Assembly (NCBI RefSeq): GCF_019739195.1
Contig: NZ_JAHHDS010000003.1
Span: forward strand, 992,001-1,056,000
Direction: 5' to 3'
Source of the DNA: Microcella sp.
Lineage (GTDB): Bacteria; Actinomycetota; Actinomycetes; Actinomycetales; Microbacteriaceae
Length of the DNA stretch: 64,000 bases
The notes below the pieces were generated by a model. That model had not been told where the DNA came from. It worked only from the letters and a program-made list of their open reading frames with translations, and ran no database searches. A program made the position numbers and the translations under genes. Below are positions 27,177 through 36,870 of this stretch, one piece after another. Numbering within the stretch: position 1 is the stretch's first letter; every line of letters starts with the position of its first letter.

Positions 27177-28213
27177 TCGAGCGTGCCCACCTGTCGGCGC
27201 ACGGCATCCATCGTCTGCATGACCTCGACACTGAAGTCGAGAGGGTGCAGCGGTGACTCCGTGAGCCCATCGGCGATGTGCTGCGCCACCGCAGCGGCCT
27301 CCCACGCCATGCCATCGCGAAACTCGAGACCGGTGTCGTTCACGAAAGACAGGCGCTTGTCGCCTTTGCCCGGTGCGATGAGTTCGAAGCCGGCTGGCAC
27401 GACGAACCACGGATTCACTTCGATGCGTGCTTTCGTGCCGCTCACACTGGCCCGCTCTGGGCTGAAGTGCAGCAGACTCGTGGTGAGCACGGATTGCGCC
27501 CCGCTCTCGAATTGCAGCACTACGACAGTCTGGGCATCCACACCCGTGGAGGTGAGGCTGCCGAACGTCGTCACCCGATCGGGTGCTCCCAAGAAGAGTT
27601 GACTGAACCACAGCGGGTAGATGCCGAGGTCGAGAAGCGACCCACCTGCCAAGTCAGGGTTGTAGTTGCGCCCGTGGGGATCAGTCGGGGCAATGGTCGC
27701 GAAGTCGGCGCTGATGAGTCGAATGTCCCCCAGCACTCCGTCGGCCACGAGCTGCAGCATGACGTCGGTCTGCGGCAGATACCGCGACCACATCCCCTCC
27801 ATGACAAACACACGCTGAGCACGAGCTGCTTCGTGGATCTCTTGAGCGTCGTGCGCCGTTACTCCGATCGGCTTCTCGATCAGAACATGCTTGCCCGCAG
27901 CGATCGCCAGAAGCGCCAGTCTCTTGTGCTCGCTGTGCGGCGACGCCACATACACGATGTCAACGTCAGCATCATTGACGAGGTGCGCATGCTCGCCGTA
28001 GGCACGCGCGATTCCGTGCTGAGCGGCGAATGCTTGAGCACGCTCCAGGGAACGCGAGGCCACTGCCTCGACGCGCTGGTCGGTGTGCGAGTGCAGAGCG
28101 CGGGTGAAGTCTTTCGCGATATCACCCGGTGCGAGAATGCCCCAGCGCAAGACGGGGCCACCGCGTAAAGGGTAGGTGCGGGCAGTCGGGAGTGTGGTCG
28201 GAAAGTCAGTCAT
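27173..28213 (-). CDS. Gfo/Idh/MocA dehydrogenase
   Basis: 346 residues from the ATG at 28213 (4-base overlap with the HAD gene; GGAG upstream). Rossmann start VLRWGILAPGDIAKDFTRAL, then VDIVYVASPHSEHKRLAL and the NAD(P)-family signature GKHVLIEKP with the catalytic-type Lys. The C-terminal half (GGSLLDLGIYPLWFSQLFLG) is of the dihydrodiol dehydrogenase/D-xylose 1-dehydrogenase branch. In an operon with a lactonase and gluconokinase it most likely oxidises an aldose at C1 to the lactone. Confidence 0.88.
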   Translation of the reverse strand: MTDFPTTLPTARTYPLRGGPVLRWGILAPGDIAKDFTRALHSHTDQRVEAVASRSLERAQAFAAQHGIARAYGEHAHLVNDADVDIVYVASPHSEHKRLALLAIAAGKHVLIEKPIGVTAHDAQEIHEAARAQRVFVMEGMWSRYLPQTDVMLQLVADGVLGDIRLISADFATIAPTDPHGRNYNPDLAGGSLLDLGIYPLWFSQLFLGAPDRVTTFGSLTSTGVDAQTVVVLQFESGAQSVLTTSLLHFSPERASVSGTKARIEVNPWFVVPAGFELIAPGKGDKRLSFVNDTGLEFRDGMAWEAAAVAQHIADGLTESPLHPLDFSVEVMQTMDAVRRQVGTLE

Positions 28214-28908
28214 GATGCTCCGTTTCTCTGTCTGGCCGATGGGGCGCAGTAGTCGTGGAGGAGGGCGCTCGCGTGGTGGGGGTCCCGTGCGCTGAGTGCG
28301 GCGCCTTCTGATTCCTCGGGTGTTCCATACCCCCATTCCGCGTAGAGGGCGGGGATGTTCATGGCTCGAGCGCCAGCCATGTCGAACGAACGATCACCGA
28401 TCATCAGTGGGGCTTTCGCATCACCGGCGAGCTGTGCGAGTGCCGCCGCGATGACCGCGGGCTTGCTGGCTCCACTGTCGTCGATGTTGGCCCCGCTCAC
28501 GACTGCGAAGTAGGTGTCGAGCGAGTGCATCTTCAGCATCGCAAGAGCATGGTCTTCGCGCTTCGACGTCGCGACTGCAAGGGTCACTCCACACTCCCGC
28601 AGCATCGTCAGGAGAGCGTGGATTCCGGGGAACACGACGCTGTTGTGAATGCCGCGCTCGAGATACGCGCTGCGATAGTGGCTGATTGCCATCGGCAGGT
28701 CAGCCCGAGGCAGTGACGTCAGTGCGAGCAGGGTCTCGTCAATCGGCGGGCCCACGTAGCGTCGCAAAGTCTCGGAAGTCATCGATGGACCGCCCGAGTG
28801 CCGGATCGTGTCTGCCAGGCACTCGGTGATGCCAGGTGCTGAATCAACGAGGGTACCGTCAAGGTCGAAGAGCACACATGACAGTCGCGTCAGTGTGGAG
28901 GCGGTCAT
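28210..28908 (-). CDS. HAD-family phosphatase
   Basis: 232 residues. HAD motif I FDLDGTLVDS, motif II in LAVATSKRED, motif III Lys in GASKPAVIAAAL and motif IV LMIGDRSFDMAGARAM; a helical cap (VGPPIDETLLALTSLPRAD) like phosphoglycolate phosphatase. It is the first gene of a seven-gene operon, read from a divergent promoter region with a perfect TATAAT. Probably removes a phosphate from a sugar phosphate or a dead-end product of the pathway. Confidence 0.88.
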   Translation of the reverse strand: MTASTLTRLSCVLFDLDGTLVDSAPGITECLADTIRHSGGPSMTSETLRRYVGPPIDETLLALTSLPRADLPMAISHYRSAYLERGIHNSVVFPGIHALLTMLRECGVTLAVATSKREDHALAMLKMHSLDTYFAVVSGANIDDSGASKPAVIAAALAQLAGDAKAPLMIGDRSFDMAGARAMNIPALYAEWGYGTPEESEGAALSARDPHHASALLHDYCAPSARQRNGAS

Positions 28909-28963
28909 GCGGGTGTTCCTCCACTCCTCGTGAGAGCGACACAGGTTTGACGCTCGTTCGGAC

Positions 28964-28977
28964 TATGTGCGAACATA
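28964..28977. promoter_or_regulatory. Palindrome TATGT-GCGA-ACATA, candidate operator
   Basis: Perfect 5-bp inverted repeat with a 4-base centre in the divergent region between the HAD/uronate operon and the Gfo/Idh-amidohydrolase operon, six bases from the TATAAT of the minus promoter. The core ATGT-N4-ACAT recurs at 33968-33979. Proposed site of the GntR regulator encoded at 36871; inference. Confidence 0.55.
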
Positions 28978-28982
28978 CTGTC

Positions 28983-28988
28983 ATTATA
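28983..28988 (-). promoter_or_regulatory. -10 box TATAAT of the uronate operon
   Basis: Perfect TATAAT on the minus strand, 75 bases upstream of the HAD start. No good -35 hexamer is seen 16-18 bases further up, which would fit a promoter that needs an activator or is simply weak. Confidence 0.55.
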
Positions 28989-29049
28989 GAGATGTCATGG
29001 GCAAGTAGCCCGTGACGTCGAGGACAGTCGGTGAAAGGACTCCCCCACC

Positions 29050-30135
29050 ATGCCCACAACGCTCGGCATCGCGATGGTTGGTTGCGGCGGAATCGCTCGC
29101 AGCCACGCGTTTGCACTCACTAAAGTTCCCGATGCCAAGCTCATCGCAAGCGTTGATCTCGACGAGGCAGCTGCCCTCCGCTTCAAAGAGCGGTTCGGTT
29201 TCGAGACTCATTCGACCGACCTGGCCGCAGTTCTCGCCCGCACAGATGTCGACGCAGTGGTGATTTCGACGTCGTCCAAATCGCACGGCCCCCTCATCAT
29301 TCAGGCACTCGAGGCCGGCAAGCACGTTCTTGTGCAGAAGCCGATGACGGCTACCGTCGACGAGGCACGTGCCGCACTCGCGCTCGCAGACGAGCGCGGC
29401 CTCAAGTTGATGGTCTCGTTCTTCGAGCTCTTCCTGCCCCCTGTCGAGCGTGCCCGAGAGATCATCGAGGCGGGGCTAATCGGCGAGCCATTCTTGTTCA
29501 AAGCGATCATGGCGTGGCACACGCCCGACGTCACAACCAGTTGGCGCTTCGATCCCGCACTCGCAGGTGGCGGCATCATGCTCGACGGCAACGTGCACCA
29601 TGTTTCTAACGCTCTCTATCTGCTCGGAAACCCAGAAGTGCAGAGCGTCTACGCCGAGTATGGCGCCCTCACCGCCGACATCGACGTCGAAGACACGGCC
29701 GTGATCGTGATTCGCACAGACAAAGCCATTCTCGAGATCTCGGGTTCGAACCGGCTGCAAGAGCCGGGCGGTGCCACCATGGCGTTCAAAGACCAGTGGG
29801 CCGTCTACGGCACGAAGGGCACCGTGCAGTGGGACGCAGCCGCGCGGCCAACTTTTCGAGTGTTTACGAGCGAGCCCTCGGCGACGAACACCCTGCTGGG
29901 CAACGGCTGGATCAGCCCAAAGCTGCCGGTTCAAGCTGCCGACCATCGCGAATTCTCGATGCACATCAATGGCGAAGAGAGCCCGTGGGTGCCCGAACAT
30001 CAACACTTCGTCGACGCGTGCCTCAATGACACTCCTGTGCGCAGCGATGCACGCTTCGGTCTGAAGACCCAGCTGATTCTCGACGCCGCCTACGAGTCAG
30101 GCAGGCAGGGGCGCAAGCTCCCGATCGGGTCATGA
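29050..30135 (+). CDS. Gfo/Idh/MocA dehydrogenase with QKP motif
   Basis: 361 residues. Rossmann start LGIAMVGCGGIARSHAFAL, then VDAVVISTSSKSHGPLII and GKHVLVQKP, where Gln replaces the usual Glu of EKP. The C-terminal domain has GGGIMLDGNVHHVSNALYLLG, with the His expected for substrate binding. First gene of a two-gene operon with an amidohydrolase (overlap ATGA). Substrate unknown; probably an inositol, a 3-hydroxy position of a glycoside, or a sugar acid. Confidence 0.87.
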   Translation: MPTTLGIAMVGCGGIARSHAFALTKVPDAKLIASVDLDEAAALRFKERFGFETHSTDLAAVLARTDVDAVVISTSSKSHGPLIIQALEAGKHVLVQKPMTATVDEARAALALADERGLKLMVSFFELFLPPVERAREIIEAGLIGEPFLFKAIMAWHTPDVTTSWRFDPALAGGGIMLDGNVHHVSNALYLLGNPEVQSVYAEYGALTADIDVEDTAVIVIRTDKAILEISGSNRLQEPGGATMAFKDQWAVYGTKGTVQWDAAARPTFRVFTSEPSATNTLLGNGWISPKLPVQAADHREFSMHINGEESPWVPEHQHFVDACLNDTPVRSDARFGLKTQLILDAAYESGRQGRKLPIGS

Positions 30136-30905
30136 CCGTGGAGCGCTCGATCATTGATGTTCACACGCACGTCGGGCGAACCATCACCTCGGGCATAGGC
30201 CAGAGCGTTGCTGAGTCGATCGCACTGATGTCGAGCACCGGCATCGCCCAGGCAATCTTGTCTGTAGCTGCAGGTGGGCTTCAGTCAGAGGGCGTCACAG
30301 ACACCCGAAGGGCCAACGACGAGATCGCCGCGACGGTGGTCGCTCACCCCGATCTGTTTCCCGTCGGGCTCGCGAGTGTCGAGGTTCGCCACGGGCCAGT
30401 GGCAGTGGCAGAAGTGCATCGTGCATTCGACGAGCTGGGCCTCAAGGGCCTGGCTTTCCACGCCACTTTCGAGGGCTTCACGGTCGTTTCACCAGCGTTC
30501 GCCTCACTGCTAGACGCGGTGGGCGAGCGACGGGGTTTGATTCTGGTGCACTCCACCCCGGATGCCAAAGCGAGCCCAAGCGCCATCGCCGCCGTCGCCG
30601 CTCGATACCCCACGCTGACGTTCATCATGGGCCACCCGGTGTTCAGCGACGATCAGAAGAAGCAGGCGGTGGAGGCCGTGCTCGCCACGCCCAACGTTCT
30701 TGTCGACATCGCCTACCAGGCTGATCCCGCGACCACCGAGTTCTTTGTTCGCGAAGTGGGGGCCGCCCGAGTGGTGTTCGGTAGCGATGCCCCGTTCTTT
30801 GATCCGGCCGAGGTCATTCGCTCGGTGGAACAGGCGCGCATCACAGATGCCGAGCGCGACGCGATCCTTGCGGGCAACGCGCGCTCCATCATCAACTCTC
30901 TCTAG
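30132..30905 (+). CDS. Amidohydrolase (PF04909 type)
   Basis: 257 residues. N-terminal metal motif IIDVHTHVG (HxH), a second His in LAFHATFEGF, HPVFSDD (third His) and GSDAPFFDP (Asp) complete the TIM-barrel metal site of the amidohydrolase_2 group. Members hydrolyse lactones or decarboxylate acids. Here the partner is a Gfo/Idh dehydrogenase with a 4-base overlap, so a lactone produced by that enzyme is a natural substrate. Convergent with the next gene; stops overlap. Confidence 0.85.
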   Translation: MTVERSIIDVHTHVGRTITSGIGQSVAESIALMSSTGIAQAILSVAAGGLQSEGVTDTRRANDEIAATVVAHPDLFPVGLASVEVRHGPVAVAEVHRAFDELGLKGLAFHATFEGFTVVSPAFASLLDAVGERRGLILVHSTPDAKASPSAIAAVAARYPTLTFIMGHPVFSDDQKKQAVEAVLATPNVLVDIAYQADPATTEFFVREVGAARVVFGSDAPFFDPAEVIRSVEQARITDAERDAILAGNARSIINSL

Positions 30906-31819
30906 GGCGTCTCGATGCGGCCGCTCAGGATCGACCGCTCGGCAGCGGCGAGAACACGCGTGACGTGTGCGCCGAAGACGAGGTCGCACTCGTGGGGAGC
31001 GCTGCCCTTGTCGATCTGGTCGCAGAGCTGGTTCACGGCGGTCCCGTAGGCGATCTGTGCCGAGGCGATCCAGTCGTCGATCACGGGCGCACACGTGGCT
31101 CCCGAGGCGCCAAGTAAGCGGAGGGCGCCAGTGTGTGGTGCATCGGCAATGTCGGCCGCCACCGAGATCGTGCCCACCGCCCCCGTCGCGTGTTCCAGCA
31201 CGAGCGAGACGAAGTCTCCGTTGCCGCGCCGAGCAAACACGCTCTCCACGAGTCCGAGAGTGCCGCACAGTTGAGCGACAGCGTGCGGCCCGACATCCCA
31301 CAACGCCCCGTGCTCGTGGCGCCAGGCTGAGCTGTGAAAACCCTGGCGTGAGTCGACGAGCAACGAAGAGTAGCTCTCGATCACGCCGAGGGTCCATGAA
31401 CCGACTGCGCGAGCGCGAGCTGACCAGGCAGCGTGATCCGGCAAGAGTCGATGAGTGAAGAAGACGATCGAGTGGGTCGAACGCGCCCTCGCGAGCTCAG
31501 CCAAGCGGGTGGCATCGTCCACGTTCAGACTGACGGGCTTCTCGAGCAAGACGTGCTTGCCCGCCTCGATCGCTGCCGTCGCGAGCGACACTTGAGCATC
31601 TGGCGGCACGGCAAGACCCACGATATCGACAGCATCGAGGAAGCTGTCGAGGTCGAAGAACGCCTCTCCCATGGTGCCGACGGCAGACAGGGTTCGATCG
31701 CGATCGCGGCCCAGTGCCCCCACGAAGCGCACCCTGGAACTCGCCGAGGCAGCGGGCAGATGAACGGCGCGAGACCACGCAGCCGTGCCGATCACCCCGT
31801 ATCGAAGGGCAGCGCCCAT
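30902..31819 (-). CDS. Gfo/Idh/MocA dehydrogenase
   Basis: 305 residues. ALRYGVIGTAAWSRAVHLPA (Rossmann start; the last Gly of the usual GxGxxG is not kept), VDIVGLAVPPDAQVSLATAA and GKHVLLEKP. The C-terminal domain is shorter than in its three paralogues here and has ALWDVGPHAVAQLCGTLG with the His of the substrate pocket. Third gene of an operon with another dehydrogenase and a TIM-barrel isomerase; its ATG touches the preceding TAA (TAATG). Substrate unknown. Confidence 0.84.
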   Translation of the reverse strand: MGAALRYGVIGTAAWSRAVHLPAASASSRVRFVGALGRDRDRTLSAVGTMGEAFFDLDSFLDAVDIVGLAVPPDAQVSLATAAIEAGKHVLLEKPVSLNVDDATRLAELARARSTHSIVFFTHRLLPDHAAWSARARAVGSWTLGVIESYSSLLVDSRQGFHSSAWRHEHGALWDVGPHAVAQLCGTLGLVESVFARRGNGDFVSLVLEHATGAVGTISVAADIADAPHTGALRLLGASGATCAPVIDDWIASAQIAYGTAVNQLCDQIDKGSAPHECDLVFGAHVTRVLAAAERSILSGRIETP

Positions 31820-32732
31820 TAGTGGACGAAGGGCCTCAGGTTGTCACGTGCGATCGCGAACCCGCGTTGTACGATTTCCACTGACCCTTCGAACGCTCGA
31901 TCCTCATGTTCCACTGACGCGACGTAGTCGTACCCCACGGCGTAAAGAGCCCCGAAAAAAGCGCCCCAATTGACCTCGCCGAGACCACAGAGTCGAGGCA
32001 CCTGCCATCCGACGCCGGCGCTCATGATCCCGTGTTCGTACAGCCCCTCGCGGCGCACCTCCAGGTCTTTCGCGTGCACATGGAAGATTCGCTCTCCGAA
32101 CTCGTGAACGGCTTTCGGAGCATCGATGAACTGCCACACCAAGTGCGATGGGTCGAAGTTCAGCCCGAAGTTCTCGTCCGGAATGATCTCGAACATGCGT
32201 CGCCAGTTCGCGGGGCTGAAGGCGATGTTGTTGCCTCCTGGCCACTCATCTCCACTGAAGATCATGGGGCAGTTCTCGATCGCAATGCGCACGCCGTGAT
32301 CGCCCGCGTAGTGAACCATCTCTGGCCACACCTGTGCGAAGCGGTCGTAATTCTCGTCGAGTGACGTGTGCTTGTCACGGCCGGCGAAGGTGCCCACCGT
32401 CGGCACCCGCAGAAGTCTCGCCGCCCGCACCACGGTCTTCAAGTGTTCAAAAGCAGCAGCCGCCTCAGCAGCGTCTGCTGAGAGGGGGTTGGGGTAGTAC
32501 GCCAGCGCCGAGATCGAGAGCCCCTTCGCGGCCAAGTCGTCAACGATTCGATCAGCGCCCGCTTGATCGAGTGTGTCGACGTCGATATGGGCTGTACCTG
32601 CGTAGCGCCGCGCGGCGCCTCCGCTCTTCGGCCACACGGCGACCTCGACTGTTTCGAAACCGTTCGCGCCAGCCCAGGTTGATACCTCGTCTAGGCTCAG
32701 CGTCGGAAAAGCTGCGGTCAAGAGTCCCAGTT

Positions 32733-32736
<4 letters not shown>
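31819..32736 (-). CDS. Xylose-isomerase-like TIM-barrel protein
   Basis: 305 residues from the ATG at 32736 (GAGGAG upstream; 4-base overlap with the dehydrogenase stop). AP_endonuc_2/xylose isomerase-like barrel (PF01261): MKLGLLTAAFPTLSLDEVSTW, IENCPMIFSGDEWPGGNNIA (metal Glu), FGLNFDPSHLVWQFID (Asp and His), HVHAKDLEVRREG and SVEHEDRAF (last Glu). Relatives include IolE/IolI, hydroxypyruvate and tagatose epimerases, and the barrels that cleave 3-keto-glycosides. The flanking pair of Gfo/Idh genes makes a 3-keto or inosose substrate plausible. Confidence 0.87.
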
Positions 32737-33920
<1,184 letters not shown>

Positions 33921-33967
33921 GGGTGGTGTCCCTCTCGACTAGACATTGTGGTGTTCATGTGGTCAGA

Positions 33968-33979
33968 ATGTCATTACAT
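33968..33979. promoter_or_regulatory. ATGT-CATT-ACAT, candidate operator
   Basis: Perfect 4-bp inverted repeat with a 4-base centre between two divergent operons (dehydrogenase at 33920, SDR at 33999). Same core as the palindrome at 28964-28977 and close to those at 36829 and 42674. On the minus strand TAATAT overlaps it and could be a -10. Inference. Confidence 0.5.
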
Positions 33980-33998
33980 ATTAGCCCAGGAGGAGCCC

Positions 33999-34781
33999 AT
34001 GACCAACCCCCGACCGCGCACCGTCGTCATCACTGGCGTATCCCGCGGCATCGGCCGCGCTGCGGCGCTGGCATTCGCCGACCAGGGTTACCGGGTTGCC
34101 GGCATGCACCGAGGTACCGATGCCGAGGTCACGACTGACCTCGAGCGAGAGATCACAGGGCGAGGCTCTGAAGCGTGCGTGGTCGTGGGTGATACGAGCT
34201 CGACGAGCGACGTCGATGCCCTCGCCGACGAGGTCGCGCGACGATGGGGCGGAATCGACGTCTGGGTCAACAACGCTGCTCAGCTTCTCGTCGAACCTTT
34301 TCTTGCGATGTCTGACGATGACTGGCACGCCCTCCTCGAGGTCAACCTCTTCGGCTACATCCGTGGTGCTCGCGCCGCTGCGCGGCATATGGTTCCCGCG
34401 GGCCACGGCACGATCATCAACCTGAGTTCTGCTGTTGATCCGCTCCCTCCGACAGACATGACCGCCTACGTGACCGCTAAGGGAGGCATCGGTGGTCTCA
34501 CAAGAGCCCTCGCCGTCGAGTTGGGTCCCACCGGAGTGACGGTTAACTCGGTTGCCCCTGGCGCCACAGAGACCCCTCTGAACGCGGCGAGCTACACCAG
34601 CGAGGTGCGGCAGACCTACAACGATCGGATACCACTCGCCCACATCGCGTCACCAGAAGAGATCGCCGACAGCATCGTGATGATGGCTTCGTCAGGAGCG
34701 CGCTATGTCACCGGGCAGACGTTGCTCGTTGACGGCGGGCTGACACTGAACGGGTCAGTGGGCCACCGGCGCAGTTCGTGA
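33999..34781 (+). CDS. Short-chain dehydrogenase/reductase
   Basis: 260 residues from the ATG at 33999 (AGGAGG upstream). Cofactor motif TGVSRGIGRAAAL, WVNNAAQ, and the catalytic Ser in INLSSAVDP with YVTAKGG as the Tyr-x-x-x-Lys pair. SPEEIADSIVMMASSGARYVTGQ near the end is the classical SDR C-terminus. Family enzymes interconvert alcohols and ketones with NAD(P)H; here a keto-sugar or polyol is likely. Followed by an aldose epimerase with a GTGA overlap. Confidence 0.9.
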   Translation: MTNPRPRTVVITGVSRGIGRAAALAFADQGYRVAGMHRGTDAEVTTDLEREITGRGSEACVVVGDTSSTSDVDALADEVARRWGGIDVWVNNAAQLLVEPFLAMSDDDWHALLEVNLFGYIRGARAAARHMVPAGHGTIINLSSAVDPLPPTDMTAYVTAKGGIGGLTRALAVELGPTGVTVNSVAPGATETPLNAASYTSEVRQTYNDRIPLAHIASPEEIADSIVMMASSGARYVTGQTLLVDGGLTLNGSVGHRRSS

Positions 34782-35767
34782 TCACGCTACGCTCTCCGCA
34801 TCTCGACGTCACGCTTGATCCGAATCGAGGGGGAGAAATTCGATCGGTGACATCGCCCGGCTCTCCGAATTTACTGGCGTGGCACGATTGGGAGGCACCT
34901 CTCTCTGCAGACGACGGGCCTAGTTACGGCTCGACCGAGCTCGACTTTCTCTCGAGGTACCATGCCGGCTGGCAAGTACTCTTTCCGAACGCTGGCGCCG
35001 AGAGTGTGATCGAAGGAGTTCCGGTCTCGTTCCACGGCGACATCGCTCTGGCTCGTCTGTCTGTGGTGTCGGTATCCACAGACGCCTGCGTGTTGCGCGC
35101 AGTGGCACGGTTGCCGCTCGAGCTGACACGCACCATCAGAGTGTCGAGCGAGAGACCCGCACTTCTTATCGAAGAGACCGTCACAAACATCGGCGCCCGA
35201 GATGTTCCCTTCATCTGGGGACACCACCCCACCTTCCCTGCCATTGAGGGGTCACGAATCGACATCTCAGGCCATCCCCGTGTCATCGTCGAACCTGCCA
35301 CTCCCGGCCCCCTCGCTGACCTGAACGGTCAGTGGCCTTCTCTCGCGCGTCTCGAAGGTGGCACCGAAGATCTGTCGGTCGTTCCCGAGCAGGAACAGGT
35401 CAGGTTGACCTACGTCACCGATCTCGACGAAGGGTGGGTGGCTCTTCGCCCACCCCTCTCGCACCCACGACCCGGGATCGGGCTGTCATGGGATCTCGCC
35501 GCCTTTCCCCACCTCTGGCTCTGGCTTCAGAACGGTGATCCTGGCTTCCCCTGGTATGGCCGCGCGAGAATGCTCGGTCTCGAGCCACAACGATCGTGGC
35601 CATTCGACGGCCTTGCGGGGGCGATAGACCGCGGTCAGCACCTCACGCTTGCACCAGGCGACAGTTCGTCAAGCTGGATCACCCTCGCCGTCTTCCCCTC
35701 CACGAATGCCCCGGTCGAGCGGATTACTCGCGATGGCACCGTCACGACGGGATCACGACCGTCTTGA
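34778..35767 (+). CDS. Aldose 1-epimerase-family protein
   Basis: 329 residues from the GTG at 34778 (overlaps the SDR stop). Beta-sandwich mutarotase pattern: VTLDPNRGGEIRSVTS at the start, WQVLFPNAGAESVIEGVPV, then FIWGHHPTFPAI with the His of the active site and LWLWLQNGDPGFPWYGRA followed by LGLEPQRSWPFDGL with the Glu. Interconverts anomers of a sugar taken up or released by the pathway. Its 3' end overlaps the convergent alcohol dehydrogenase gene by 26 bases. Confidence 0.83.
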   Translation: MITLRSPHLDVTLDPNRGGEIRSVTSPGSPNLLAWHDWEAPLSADDGPSYGSTELDFLSRYHAGWQVLFPNAGAESVIEGVPVSFHGDIALARLSVVSVSTDACVLRAVARLPLELTRTIRVSSERPALLIEETVTNIGARDVPFIWGHHPTFPAIEGSRIDISGHPRVIVEPATPGPLADLNGQWPSLARLEGGTEDLSVVPEQEQVRLTYVTDLDEGWVALRPPLSHPRPGIGLSWDLAAFPHLWLWLQNGDPGFPWYGRARMLGLEPQRSWPFDGLAGAIDRGQHLTLAPGDSSSSWITLAVFPSTNAPVERITRDGTVTTGSRPS

Positions 35768-36752
35768 TTCCTTCTCCAGAGGCGGCGGAAGCGAAAGCGA
35801 TCGAGAAGTCGTCAATGGAGACTCTGCGAGTCACTAGAGGCCCCAAGGTGACAAGCCCCTGCTCGATAAGGGCGATCGCGCGACCCCACGACGTTGCGGT
35901 TGACGCAAAACCGCTGGAGACCGCGAGTTCCTTATAGAGAACAAGGTCGAACGGCAGCGAGATGTCGCGTCCAAAGATGCCGACCTGCACATACTTCGCA
36001 CCACGTTTCGCGGCGCGGAGCGCGGTGGCGGCGCCCGGCGCGCTCCCCGAGCACTCAATGACGACATCGAAGCTCTCCTCCTCTGGCGTCAGGGTCGTCG
36101 TCTCGATGCCCAGCGAAGCGGCAACAGCGAGTCGATCGGCATCTTTCTCGAGACCGGCGATCGTGACGTGCCCGCCTTGCGAGCGCGCGACCTGTGCCGC
36201 GAGCTGGCCCATAGCGCCCGGACCGGTGACAAGCACTCGATCGCCAGCATTGACAATGGCAGGGTCAAGCAGACACTGCGCAACGCAGGCGAGCGGTTCA
36301 GCCAACACGCCATCCAGCTCGCCGAGTACATCAGGCAGCGGGTGAAGGTTGACCATGGGCATCACGACATAGCGAGCAAACCCGCCATTCTCAAAAGACC
36401 CCAGAGAACGTCGTCGCGGACACAGATTCCGACGACCAGCGCGGCACCATTGACACGTGCCGCAGGAAGAATAGTAGGTCTCACAGGCAACCCGCTGGCC
36501 GACCGCGGCCGCATCCGCGGGATCACCCACCGAGTCGACTACGCCGAGAATCTCGTGCCCCATGATCACGGGCGCTTCAAATGCGTACTCGTCATGGGCG
36601 ACATGGATGTCGGTTCCGCATATCCCCGTTGCGGCGACTCGTACTCGCGCAAAACCAGGAGGCGCGACAGGAACAGCAACCTGCTGCACGAGGACGTTGT
36701 CTGCCCCGAGAGCAACCTTGACCACGGCTGTCATTGTTGTCGGTTCACTCAT
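35742..36752 (-). CDS. Zinc-dependent alcohol dehydrogenase (MDR)
   Basis: 336 residues from the ATG at 36752 (GAGGAG 8 bases upstream). Catalytic zinc site in ATGICGTDIH with VIMGHEILG, structural zinc Cys set CGTCQWCRAGRRNLC, and Rossmann motif VLVTGPGAMGQLAAQVARS. Sorbitol/threonine dehydrogenase branch. Oxidises a polyol or sugar alcohol to a ketose, or reduces the ketose. It is the only gene read from the left side of the GntR promoter region. Confidence 0.88.
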   Translation of the reverse strand: MSEPTTMTAVVKVALGADNVLVQQVAVPVAPPGFARVRVAATGICGTDIHVAHDEYAFEAPVIMGHEILGVVDSVGDPADAAAVGQRVACETYYSSCGTCQWCRAGRRNLCPRRRSLGSFENGGFARYVVMPMVNLHPLPDVLGELDGVLAEPLACVAQCLLDPAIVNAGDRVLVTGPGAMGQLAAQVARSQGGHVTIAGLEKDADRLAVAASLGIETTTLTPEEESFDVVIECSGSAPGAATALRAAKRGAKYVQVGIFGRDISLPFDLVLYKELAVSSGFASTATSWGRAIALIEQGLVTLGPLVTRRVSIDDFSIAFASAASGEGIKTVVIPS

Positions 36753-36799
36753 GCGGCACACTCCTCGTGAGATCGGGATCACGCAATACCGAAATGCTT

Positions 36800-36838
36800 T
36801 TCGTCACCATGTTTTTTTGTCCTATCATTGTTCGTACG
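36800..36838 (+). promoter_or_regulatory. Promoter of gntR with candidate operator
   Basis: TTCGTC (36800-36805) and TATCAT (36823-36828) with a 17-base spacer form a plausible promoter. TGT-TCGT-ACG (36829-36838), a degenerate form of the TGT-N4-ACA core seen elsewhere in the region, follows the -10 box directly, where a bound repressor would block initiation. Autoregulation is inferred. Confidence 0.4.
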
Positions 36839-36870
36839 GGAGTTACCGTTTCATTTACGGGAGAGAACAC

